A stretch of DNA of 64,000 bases. Origin: RFSX01 sp965248155 (GTDB taxonomy: Bacteria; Bacteroidota; Bacteroidia; Chitinophagales; Saprospiraceae). Shown here piece by piece: positions 56,263-64,000 of the stretch. The position numbers and the translations under genes were made by a program. The stretch covers positions 434,001 through 498,000 of the forward strand of contig CBDFIO010000001.1 in assembly GCA_965248155.1 (NCBI GenBank). Direction: 5' to 3'. How positions within the stretch are numbered: the first letter of the stretch is position 1; every line of letters starts with the position of its first letter. The notes beneath the pieces were generated by a model that was not told where the DNA came from, did no database searches, and saw only the letters and a list, made by a program, of their open reading frames with translations.

Positions 56263-57507
56263 TTAATAGATTTTTTTCACCAATTTAGAAATCGTTAGTC
56301 CTTGAATCAGTATGGAAAAAATAACCGTTCCATAGGTTAATAAGAGAATCGTGTTTTTTGAAAACTCCGGGGCCAATGAAAATGCCAAAGCCAGTGAGAT
56401 ACCGCCTTTTAATCCTCCCCATGTAAGAACATAGGTGGTTTTTAACCAGGAACTTTCTTCGTGTTTTAATAGGGAGCACGGAAGCCATACTGAAATAAAC
56501 CTTGCAATTAAAACCAAAATAATGGATAGCACCGCAAGTATTAAATAACTGCTATTTTCAATGACTATGAGATGAAATGCCAGACCTAAAAACACAAAGA
56601 GCACTCCATTCAAACTATCATCAAGAATATGCCAAAAGCCAACAAGATTTTTTCTGGTTTCAGGGTTGAAATCAGGCGCTTTAATTTTACTACCAATATA
56701 TAAACCGGCTACAACCATCGCTAATGGACCGGAAGTAAGTAATAACATAGCAATACTATAACCTCCAAAAACAACAGCAAGACTTAGTACAGTAGGTAAA
56801 TAGATTTGATCTTCAGATGACTTCATGAGTCTATAACCTCCAATACCCAATACGAGGCCTAATAGGAGACCCAGGAAAACTTCTTCGGCAAAAAGAAGCA
56901 CGATTTCCAGGTATATATTGCTGCTTTGTTCCATCATTTCTCCCACACCACTAACAAGAAGAATAGCTGTAAAAACAATTACTCCAATTCCGTCATTAAA
57001 TAAGGATTCACCTTCAATTTTCAACTTCAATGATTCACTGATATTCGTGTTTTTTAGTATTCCCAGTACGGCTATTGGATCAGTGGGTGAAATTAGAGCA
57101 CCAAATAACAGACAGTGCAGATATGGAATAGAACAGTTGATCATTTTTGCCAAATAAAAGAGTCCAGTTCCTACGAGGAACGTTGATATTAATACACCTA
57201 CTGTTGCGAATAGAAGCACAGTTACTTTTTCCTTTTTCAATTTATTAATGTCAACATGTAATGCTCCGGCAAATAATAGGAAACCAAGCAATACATCCAG
57301 CATGATATGTGTGAAGTCAGTATTCAGGATGAGATCACAAAAGAAACTATAAACTGGTGGAACCACCGGTCTTAAAGCGAGCACTATAATAGCCAAAATC
57401 AATGCCATGATCATCTGTCCTATGGTCATTGGTAGTTTGAGCCATTTATAATTAATGAAGCTTAACAGCGCCGCGAGCGCAAACATTATGCTAAAGGATT
57501 CATACAT
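56263..57507 (-). CDS. CPA1-type cation/proton antiporter
   Basis: 414 residues with about 12 helices. The core motif of the Na+(K+)/H+ exchangers is present (SPTDPIAVLGILKN and GESLFNDGIGVIVFTAILL, with the Asn-Asp pair of the exchange site). No C-terminal regulatory domain. It begins 1 bp after the upstream gene and ends 1 bp before the Rieske-TPP gene, so it belongs to the operon. It could use or dissipate a gradient tied to the redox reactions. Confidence 0.92.
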   Translation of the reverse strand: MYESFSIMFALAALLSFINYKWLKLPMTIGQMIMALILAIIVLALRPVVPPVYSFFCDLILNTDFTHIMLDVLLGFLLFAGALHVDINKLKKEKVTVLLFATVGVLISTFLVGTGLFYLAKMINCSIPYLHCLLFGALISPTDPIAVLGILKNTNISESLKLKIEGESLFNDGIGVIVFTAILLVSGVGEMMEQSSNIYLEIVLLFAEEVFLGLLLGLVLGIGGYRLMKSSEDQIYLPTVLSLAVVFGGYSIAMLLLTSGPLAMVVAGLYIGSKIKAPDFNPETRKNLVGFWHILDDSLNGVLFVFLGLAFHLIVIENSSYLILAVLSIILVLIARFISVWLPCSLLKHEESSWLKTTYVLTWGGLKGGISLALAFSLAPEFSKNTILLLTYGTVIFSILIQGLTISKLVKKIY

Positions 57508-57508
57508 G

Positions 57509-58303
57509 TTATTCGTATTTCATTTTAATGTCATTAATATCTAAGTACAAAATATCCCAACTAGAAAACTTATTAGTGGTTCCAGTTACAGAAACTTTTT
57601 CAGCAACATATTTTAATGTCTCTTTGTTTAATGGACTACCTTGCTTATCCAGCATAAGATAATATTTATAATCTTGATTATTGTCTTCAGGTTCATATCT
57701 AAAAACTGGAGGGATGCCACCACTTATGCATCTAATTGCACAGCTTTTATGAATCTTACCTTCTCCGGGTTTCATTACGCCGAAATAACATTTTGGATCC
57801 AAAATCTCGCCCTTGACAGAAATAAATTCTTTCGGAGTTAAATTGATTTCTTTTTTGGATGTTGCCTCAAGTTGTTGAATAAGAGAATCGTCTTTTTGAG
57901 TTAACTCCATTAATGTCTTACCATCTCCTTTGATTAATGTTCCCGCCAATACAATTTTTTTTCTATGAAGAGATCCGGTTCTTTCCTGAATTTTATTCAT
58001 TGTTGCATTAGCACCAACTTTGCCAAATCCAACCAATAAAATCTCATTCGAAATGCCTTCAGGTAGTTGCCCCTCATCAGCTATTAACATGGGATAAGGT
58101 ATATTATAATAGAGTCCTGAAATCTGACTTGTTTTTCCTAATTGAAATGAATGAGTGTTAAAACCCTTTTGAAAAAAAACCAGTAAAAAAACAAAAACTG
58201 GAATCAAAGCAAAAAATAAAATTATTCGCTTTCTTAAAAAACGTCGATGCTCATCTCCCATTTTTTCCTGCCAACCAATATAAAATCTATCATCCTTATT
58301 CAT
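57509..58303 (-). CDS. Membrane-anchored protein with a conserved Cys/His motif
   Basis: 264 residues. A single N-terminal helix (about 27-46) anchors a soluble part that is probably periplasmic. The striking segment is near 170-200: DPKCYFGVMKPGEGKIHKSC then AIRCISGGIPPVF, with Cys172, His185, Cys188 and Cys192. They could bind a metal or a heme, or form disulfides. An earlier block (GTLIKGDGKTLMELTQ) resembles a small beta domain. It overlaps the Rieske-cytochrome gene by 8 bp and is therefore a strict operon partner. I do not recognise a named family. Confidence 0.7.
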   Translation of the reverse strand: MNKDDRFYIGWQEKMGDEHRRFLRKRIILFFALIPVFVFLLVFFQKGFNTHSFQLGKTSQISGLYYNIPYPMLIADEGQLPEGISNEILLVGFGKVGANATMNKIQERTGSLHRKKIVLAGTLIKGDGKTLMELTQKDDSLIQQLEATSKKEINLTPKEFISVKGEILDPKCYFGVMKPGEGKIHKSCAIRCISGGIPPVFRYEPEDNNQDYKYYLMLDKQGSPLNKETLKYVAEKVSVTGTTNKFSSWDILYLDINDIKMKYE

Positions 58304-59342
58304 GAGACTCTATTTTGGCAGGATCAACAAAGGTTCCTTCAAATTTGGGAGTAGGGTTTAACCAGACAGTATTCTCCCAAATACGTGTTTCATATGTTTT
58401 TACTTTTTCGGTAAAAGGCGGTGGAGATTGACCATTATGAGGCAGATATTGGTAGCCATGCCATGGACAGGTAATGCATCCATCTATAATTTTTCCTTCT
58501 CCTAAAGGTCCCATTTGATGTTTACAAACATTGTGCACTGCAGATACTTTATTGTTATACTTGAAAATGGCAATATTTTCACCTTTAATAAAAACTGTTT
58601 TAGCGCAAGATTCTGGAATTTCATGAATGGAAGCTATTTCATAGAATCCTTCTTTTTCCAATTTTGTTTTATTCGATTTTAAATTTTTTCTTTCATTCCA
58701 TCCACTGTAGAAATGTAAAGTAGATACAACTAAAAAACCTGTAATCAACAGCGTCCAGTAAACAGGATGACTTTCATATTGCAATGCTCCTGTTGCGACA
58801 TGAATGATGATCAGGCCATAAGCAAAATAGACCATCATATGTAAAGCTTTCCAGATTTCAGGCGACAGGTTTTTAAGCCAAAAATCATGGCTCGTAACTG
58901 CCATTAAGTATAATATTATCAATGCAAAAAATCCTAATATTTGGAATGGAAATTCACTGATTGAAGTATAATTTAAATTAGAAGTAAATATACTTACAAC
59001 AGGATTTGTATCGCCGAGGGTATGGAACTCAATCATACAGAATAGTCCATGAGTCAAAGCGAGTAAAAACATAGAGACGCCCATATGGCGCCTATTATAA
59101 AGTAAGGGTAAAAAAAGCTTATTTAGCCTGGAAACTGGTCCGATTATTAAAATCAAATGAAGTAATAAGAATGAGCAAAGACCTGTAGCTCTGATAATTA
59201 ATGTTTCAATTGTAATTTCAGGATGAAAAATGAATTGAAAAGCGATATAAGAAACGAAAAACAATAATATTCCTAACCATAGAATTTTGTCATATTCCTT
59301 CTTTTGCTTGTTCCATAGAACCGGGACATAATTATTGCTCAT
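58296..59342 (-). CDS. Ferric-reductase-like membrane cytochrome fused to a Rieske domain
   Basis: 348 residues. Six or so helices between 15 and 212 carry two His pairs (RRHMGVSMFLLALTHG and ALHMMVYFAYGLIIIHV), as in ferric-reductase/MsrQ-like b-type cytochromes. A C-terminal Rieske domain has C273-K-H275 and C292-P-W-H295. The protein could pass electrons between membrane heme and a 2Fe-2S cluster. Its ATG overlaps the TGA of the 29-residue ORF (ATGA). Confidence 0.88.
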   Translation of the reverse strand: MSNNYVPVLWNKQKKEYDKILWLGILLFFVSYIAFQFIFHPEITIETLIIRATGLCSFLLLHLILIIGPVSRLNKLFLPLLYNRRHMGVSMFLLALTHGLFCMIEFHTLGDTNPVVSIFTSNLNYTSISEFPFQILGFFALIILYLMAVTSHDFWLKNLSPEIWKALHMMVYFAYGLIIIHVATGALQYESHPVYWTLLITGFLVVSTLHFYSGWNERKNLKSNKTKLEKEGFYEIASIHEIPESCAKTVFIKGENIAIFKYNNKVSAVHNVCKHQMGPLGEGKIIDGCITCPWHGYQYLPHNGQSPPPFTEKVKTYETRIWENTVWLNPTPKFEGTFVDPAKIESHE

Positions 59343-59428
59343 TGTATGGCAAGTATTATAATTAGAGAAACAAGCAGACTAATTACTACCCAACTATAAA
59401 AATGTCTGTGTCGTAATGAAGGCTTCAT
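59339..59428 (-). CDS. 29-residue membrane peptide, ATGA-coupled on both sides
   Basis: The ORF starts MKPSLRHRHFYSWVVIS and continues as one hydrophobic helix (LLVSLIIILAIQ). Its ATG overlaps the TGA of the 70-residue gene and its own TGA overlaps the ATG of the Rieske-cytochrome gene (ATGA both times). Two exact overlaps make chance unlikely. Positive N-terminus and a single helix suggest a small subunit of the membrane complex. Confidence 0.72.
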   Translation of the reverse strand: MKPSLRHRHFYSWVVISLLVSLIIILAIQ

Positions 59429-59637
59429 GATTTCGATACTCTAATCCATTTAATTAAAAAAAGAAGCCACAACAAGCTTAATCCCGGAAATATTAAGACC
59501 CTGAAAAGGAAGCTTGCATTTTTAGTGTTTGGATCTACTTGATGAATCCCTTTCCATAAAAATATTATTGAAAACAAAACTCCAAGCGCTAAGTAAAATC
59601 CAATACAGTTGATTAAAATGTTTATAATATTTTCCAT
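59425..59637 (-). CDS. 70-residue membrane protein in the Rieske operon
   Basis: Two hydrophobic helices (about 5-28 and 46-62) joined by a loop rich in polar residues (HQVDPNTKNASF), ending WIRVSKS. Its TGA overlaps the ATG of the 29-residue peptide. It starts 8 bp after the Rieske-FMN gene ends. A role as an accessory membrane subunit is inferred from position. Confidence 0.75.
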   Translation of the reverse strand: MENIINILINCIGFYLALGVLFSIIFLWKGIHQVDPNTKNASFLFRVLIFPGLSLLWLLFLIKWIRVSKS

Positions 59638-59645
59638 GATTTGAA

Positions 59646-60620
59646 TTATGATGAACTTACACCGGCAAATGGAATTCCGGTGAGTTTATGGATATCATAA
59701 TGAAATGTACTTAAATCATTAAAGTTAAACTTAGCTATATCATCATGACCACAAGACCTTGCAATCACTTTGATCAGATCATTCGATGCTCTAAAAAAGT
59801 TGTTAAGTTGATTCGCAGATGACTCGATAATCAATCGTTTTCTCAATCCTTCTTTCTGTGTAGCTATACCCACGGGACAATTATTAGAACCACAGGCACG
59901 CATTCCTAAACATCCAATAGCTTGCAGTGCAGAATTAGAGACGGCAATTGCATCTGCACCCAACATCATGGCTTTTGCAAAATCTTCGGGTACACGTAAT
60001 CCTCCTGTGATAATGAGTGTGACATCATCTGCTTGTATACTATCAAGATGTTTTCTTGCTCTTGCTAGAGCAGGTATAGTTGGAACATTAATATTGTCTC
60101 TAAGAATCGTGGGTGCGGAACCTGTTCCACCACCTCGACCATCAAGAATGATATAATCTACACCAACTTCAAGTGCAAAATCAATATCTGCTTCAATATG
60201 ACTAGCAGCAATTTTATAACCCACGGGAATGCCTCCTGTTCGTTCTCTCACTTCTTGGGCTACTTCCTTGAAATCTTTTGCGGTGAATAAATCTGGAAAC
60301 GCGGCCGGAGATATGGCAGCACGACCTTCTTCCAATCCACGCACTCCTGCAATCTCCTTGGATACTTTATGAGCAGGAAGGTGACCTCCAGTACCTGTTT
60401 TTGCACCTTGACCTCCCTTAAAATGGAAAGCCTGTGATTTTGCTACTTTGTCGAGTGTATAGCCAAATTTACCTGAGGCTAATTCATAAAAGTATCTTGA
60501 ATTATTTGCTTGTTCCTCTGGAAGCATTCCTCCTTCTCCACTACAAATTCCAGTTCCTGCCATTTCAACACCCATGGCCAAAGCAATTTTAGCTTCCCGG
60601 GATAAAGCGCCAAAACTCAT
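59646..60620 (-). pseudogene. FMN-binding glutamate-synthase-like half of a Rieske fusion (frameshift at its start)
   Basis: 324 residues from MSFGALSREAKIALA on. GltB-like FMN barrel features: GEGGM, GGQGAKTGTGGHLP, DGRGGGTGSAP, TGGLRVPEDFAKAM, and the 3Fe-4S motif C237-x5-C243-x4-C248 (CLGMRACGSNNCPVG). It is most likely the second part of a single gene with the Rieske half at 60617-61258: one G appears lost in VS-DMSFGALS (TCC-GAT), so the frames overlap by 4 bp. The amide-transfer (Gln) domain of glutamate synthase is absent, so ammonia or another donor would be used; the reaction is unknown. Confidence 0.82.
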
Positions 60621-61258
60621 ATGGAAACAAAGATGGGCATATCAAGTAAAAGTGGTTTTTTGGCTTTTGGCCCTATGGTAACTTTAGTTTTAACCTCCTC
60701 ATGATCTAACAAGGGACGTGATGCCAGTTGTGCTGGAAGAAATTGAATGTTTTCCCATTTAGGAAGTGTATTCCGATCAACACCCATTGATGCTGATGGC
60801 CCATGATGTCCATATTTTTTTAATCCATTTTGAGTCAGTTCTTTGATGTATCGAGTATAAGGTTCAGTACTTTCTGGATGGGTGTCTGAATATTGTCCCA
60901 GGTACTGCTCCCGATCGAACGGTTGTGGATAATCAAGTAAATATTGATTTATTTCATTTTCATCTACCAATACAAAATCCTCGTGAATCTCCGAGTAGAA
61001 TTTATGCAGGACTTCTTTATTATTGTATTCGCTTACTCCAGAGTCGATACGATAGTCCCATCCATGAAGTCCACATATTATATTATTACCATCAACATAT
61101 CCATCCGCCATTAAAGCACCACGATGCAGGCAGCGTCCATATAGAACAGATACTTTTTCGTCATAGCGGAGGACCACAAGATCTAGTCCGTTAAGTTGTG
61201 CAGCTTTTGGTTTTCTGTCTTCAAGTGAGGAAAAGGAAGTTAGTTTTATCTTATGCAT
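60617..61258 (-). pseudogene. Rieske half of the Rieske-glutamate-synthase-like fusion
   Basis: 213 residues: Rieske domain (about 3-85) with C43-L-H45 and C62-G-L-H65, then a linker (HPESTEPYTRYIKELTQNGL; HHGPSASMGVDRNTLPKW) ending PLLLDMPIFVS. In related fusions this linker leads directly into DMSFGALSREAK, which here lies in the other frame. The full protein would be about 538 residues. It opens the operon, so loss of this gene would affect translation of the rest. Confidence 0.82.
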
Positions 61259-61312
61259 TTGAATTCAGTTGATTTCGTTTAAAATTTGAATATCAATGTT
61301 ACTTTATAGAAG

Positions 61313-61450
61313 CTATTCAATTCTATCTTTGATATGAACCTGATAAAATTGCAAATTGTTCAAATCCGCATCATTTCTTTTTTTATTGTTTACTGATTCA
61401 ATAAATTCATTTACATCCTTATCGGTTTCCTCATTGACTAATTTCTTCAT
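61313..61450 (-). other. Short ORF, possible DUF1801 N-terminal fragment
   Basis: 45 codons, MKKLVNEETDKDVNEFIE then SVNNKKRNDADLNNLQ and a stop. The helix start resembles the first turn of DUF1801 proteins (DxxVxxFIxxVxNxKRxxD). Too short for the family, so it may be a remnant. It lies 4 bp past the TMTC-like gene's stop. Confidence 0.3.
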
Positions 61451-61454
61451 AATA

Positions 61455-63062
61455 TCAATTCTCAATAATGAACCCTAACTCTTGAGAAATTTTTATATCA
61501 TCAAGTGCTTTCTTGTTTTCATTCAAGGCTTTATGAATGATAGATCGGAAATAATAAAAAGATCCTTCGTCATTACTTAGATCTATAGCCCGATTGATAT
61601 ATTGGAGAGCTTCAGTGAAGTTGCCTAATTTTTGAAGTAGAATTGACATATTGTAATAAGAAAGAACATCTTCTGAATTCAATTCAATGAGTTTTGAAAA
61701 ATCTACCATTGCCAAACTATCTTGATTCAACCGCATTAATAATACAGCACGATTTCCGATAGCACGTTGATAGTCTGGGTATATTTCGATAGCTCTACTA
61801 AAATCCTCTAGTGCAGTTTGGTTGTTAGAAGAAGCTAAATTTGCAAGTCCTCTGTTATTGTAAGATTCATGTAAATCAGGATTTATTCTTATGCATTGAT
61901 TACAATCCAATAGAGCACTATCAAACTTGCCGCTTTCATAATAACTGGAAGCTCTATTGCAATACGCAAGACGATGATCAGGGTATTTTTTTATAACATC
62001 GCTCCAGAGCGTAATATTGTTTTTCCACACTTTTGTTCTTTGATGACTAATGAAAACGAGTGAAACGATATAGAGGATAGCAACTGTTTTTATTATTTGT
62101 CGAGTAAAACCTGTCTTTGTTTGTTTAGCGAAATAATTGACCCAAATAAATGAAATGATATAAAAGATGCCGATGTATGACAAGTAAGTAAATCGATCAG
62201 AAATAATAGCCTTTCCTGCTGGGATTATTTGTAAGACTGGAGCTATGCTAATAAGGAAAAACAGAAATCCGAATGCATAGTCTCTGTTTCTTTTCATTGA
62301 TTTTATTGTAAAAAAGAATAGTGCTATACCAGGTAATATTGCTGCATATATATACCAAGGCATATCTCCGCCTGAAGTATAAGGATAAGGATGAAAAGCA
62401 CAAAGATTGTACGGGAGGATACATTTAATGAGGTATACCATCATACCGTAAGCTCCTACGAAAATGCTTTTGTACCATTGAAGCTCTGATAATTCAAACA
62501 TGGCTTGTCCGGCTTGCTGAGTTTTGATCAGAATAATTCCAAATACTATACTTAAAAGAAAGAAAGGAATTTTTTCGAAAAGGTTTTGCCTCCAATTTTT
62601 GTGTCGTAATAAGTAGTCTATTGCTATTAGAATTACGGGCAATGTGACGGCCATTCCTTTTGCGAATAAGCTCAAAATGAAACAGGTCAAAGTAGCCAAA
62701 TAGTACCGTAGTTTGTTTGAAGGTGACTTAAGATAATTCATGTAAAATACGAGAGCAAGCAGGTAGTAAAAACTATATAGAACATCCTTCCTTTCAGAAA
62801 TCCATGCCACAGATTCAACATGCATTGGATGGATGCCGAACAATAGAGCCGTAATAAATGCGATTGTTATATTATCCGATATTTTCCTGATAAATACATA
62901 TACGAGAAAGGCATTTAGTAAATGCAGTACCAGATTATGAATATGATATAATGCAGCATCAAATCCGCCAAGACTATAATCAATAGCAAGTGAGATGAGT
63001 GTCATAGGATGATATAATCCCTGCACTTGAAAAGTACCAAAGATATTGCAGAGCCCTGCCAT
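61455..63062 (-). pseudogene. TMTC-like membrane protein with TPR repeats, main part
   Basis: 535 residues. About ten helices (to about 360) are followed by four or five TPR units (CNRASSYYESGKFDSALLDC; SYNNRGLANLASSNNQTALE; EALQYINRAIDLSNDEG). This order is that of TMTC-type glycosyltransferases (GT-C fold), which act on dolichol- or polyprenyl-linked sugars. The true N-terminus with NWDDPAYV lies in another frame at 63002-63217; one lost G in the run CAGGG near 63055 separates them. Sugar transfer is inferred from family only. Confidence 0.78.
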
Positions 63063-63217
63063 GACAGGTCTTGGATCAGGAGATTGTCAAGAACATAAGC
63101 TGGATCATCCCAATTAACCCAACCGTTGGAAACGACAGGAAACATTGCAGCACATGATCCCAATAGAACAATTAGGATAGGATAAGAACTTTGTTTAGAC
63201 CATTTGGAATTTTTCAA
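63002..63217 (-). pseudogene. N-terminal part of the TMTC-like protein
   Basis: About 55 genuine residues: first membrane helix (SYPILIVLLGSCAAMFPVVS), then GWVNWDDPAYVLDNLLIQDL, the acidic loop that is catalytic in GT-C enzymes. After SWQG the frame diverges (SAISLVLFKCR); adding one G gives WQGLCNIFGTFQVQGLYHP, continuing in the 535-residue frame. The start used is TTG at 63217; no ATG lies nearby in frame. Confidence 0.75.
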
Positions 63218-63240
63218 TGAATATTGTTTCCCAAAGTATA

Positions 63241-63681
63241 TTATTGAGGCTTTTCCATATAAGATTTAAGACTATCTCTGATGAAGTAATTCCATCCTGC
63301 AATTCCGCTCTCTCTTTTAAACTCTGGAATATCTTGAGGAAAATCTTCTGTTACAATAGAAGTGACTTGCAATAATGTCTGATCATTATTTTGTGATAAT
63401 TCAAAACTTACGAGACCAATTCCTGGATATCCCTCATAACGCCAGTCATAAGTGATCTTTGAATTAGAAACTACTTCTACTATTGTCCACAAATGAGGAA
63501 AGACTCGATCTTCAAGTTGAACAATAAATTGTGTTTTAAATCCAACTTCAGGTTTGAAATCAGGAATATTATTAAAGAACCATTGCCTCATTTTATCGAC
63601 ATTGGTGATAGCATCCCATACATCTTCAATTGAATTGCTAAAAGATTGTTCTACGATGATAGGAGGATCAGACTTTTTCAT
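63241..63681 (-). CDS. SRPBCC (AHSA1-like) protein
   Basis: 146 residues of the START/Bet v1 fold: IIVEQSFSNSIEDVWDAITN at the start, MRQWFFNNIPDFKPEVGF as the typical W-F/N loop, a GPG-like YEGYPGIGLV hairpin, and the long C-terminal helix FKRESGIAGWNYFIRDSLKS. These proteins bind hydrophobic ligands; those of the AHSA1 group have no known enzyme activity. It ends 24 bp before the TMTC-like gene. Confidence 0.85.
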   Translation of the reverse strand: MKKSDPPIIVEQSFSNSIEDVWDAITNVDKMRQWFFNNIPDFKPEVGFKTQFIVQLEDRVFPHLWTIVEVVSNSKITYDWRYEGYPGIGLVSFELSQNNDQTLLQVTSIVTEDFPQDIPEFKRESGIAGWNYFIRDSLKSYMEKPQ

Positions 63682-63804
63682 TGCTCTCTTGTTTGAATAA
63701 ATAGATGTAGAATTAAATTGAATTGATTTTTACAAAAAACTCAAGATTCTATAAAGTTATACAAAACAAAAGTACTTCATCGGCCATCTTAGCAAAAAGC
63801 GACA

Positions 63805-64000
63805 TTAGCCATAATCACTAATATAATTTGCGAGATATTCCGATGGTGTGCATGACATAAAGTTCTTGAATGCCCTATTAAATGTAGCCTTACTTGAAAA
63901 TCCGGACTCATAAGCCAATTCTAGTAATTTAACATTGGTACTTCTTCTAGAATGGATAATCTTAATAAAATAATTGATTCGGGCCTCATTAATGATGGCG
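63805..64000 (-). CDS. AraC-family regulator, C-terminal end only
   Basis: The last 64 codons are in the window. They read NEARINYFIKIIHS, then LLELAYESGFSSKATFNRAF, then KNFMSCTPSEYL: the second HTH and tail of an AraC DNA-binding domain, stop at 63805-63807. The rest lies beyond the window, so the ligand domain and start are unseen. Confidence 0.85.
   Translation of the reverse strand, partial: AIINEARINYFIKIIHSRRSTNVKLLELAYESGFSSKATFNRAFKNFMSCTPSEYLANYISDYG

Overview
The window reads as chromosomal DNA of an AT-rich, environmental (non-gut-type) member of the Bacteroidota. The evidence is three-fold. Two promoters fit the phylum's -33 TTTG / -7 TAnnTTTG pattern with a 20-nt gap. Many genes belong to families typical of the phylum (DUF5117-like zinc metalloprotease, DUF2911, S9 dipeptidyl peptidase, LytTR two-component pair, fused Rieske enzymes). 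Coding strand use is strongly biased to minus. The exact genus cannot be read from the sequence. No rRNA, tRNA or CRISPR array was seen, and no gene-free stretch exceeds about 300 bases.

Layout. 1-10078: two IS3-family copies flank a dipeptidyl peptidase, an iron-sulfur L-serine dehydratase, a VOC protein and a large metalloprotease broken by two in-frame stops; the IS copies cut an XRE regulator and a DUF2911 gene. 10977-24755: small accessory genes (acetyltransferases, ECF sigma factor with a membrane partner, lipoproteins), a MOSC gene split by an IS1380 element, a large flavin/polyferredoxin membrane fusion, and a uracil-DNA-glycosylase-like gene. 24876-37331: a carbohydrate region with GH2, GH63-like, GH16 and GH30 enzymes, an MFS sugar porter and a LytS/LytR-type two-component system, with no SusC/SusD pair. 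37491-45362: hydrolase, methyltransferase, a very large toroid-like protein split in two, phosphoesterase, PatB-like lyase. 45412-48765: an ArsR/TauE unit with a visible operator, ruined by a nested IS3 cluster. 48958-52901: phospholipid-methyltransferase-like gene hit by an IS1 element, kelch protein, MsrA, and a thioredoxin with a stop codon exactly at the Trp of WCGPC. 53000-61258: AraC regulator and a tightly packed operon whose products carry three separate Rieske domains (Rieske-FMN glutamate-synthase-like, ferric-reductase-like membrane cytochrome with Rieske, Rieske-TPP enzyme), with a CPA1 antiporter, a Cys-containing membrane-anchored protein and two tiny membrane proteins joined by ATGA overlaps. 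61313-64000: TMTC-like membrane TPR protein, SRPBCC protein, end of an AraC regulator.

The triple-Rieske operon is the best candidate for an undescribed system: a membrane-linked redox chain whose substrate is unknown. A second general theme is gene breakage. At least seven genes are split by apparent one-base indels, mostly in short homopolymers, and two carry TGG-to-TGA type stops. This is either genome decay or sequencing error; raw reads would decide. TGA is a normal stop here (several ATGA gene junctions), so code reassignment is rejected.
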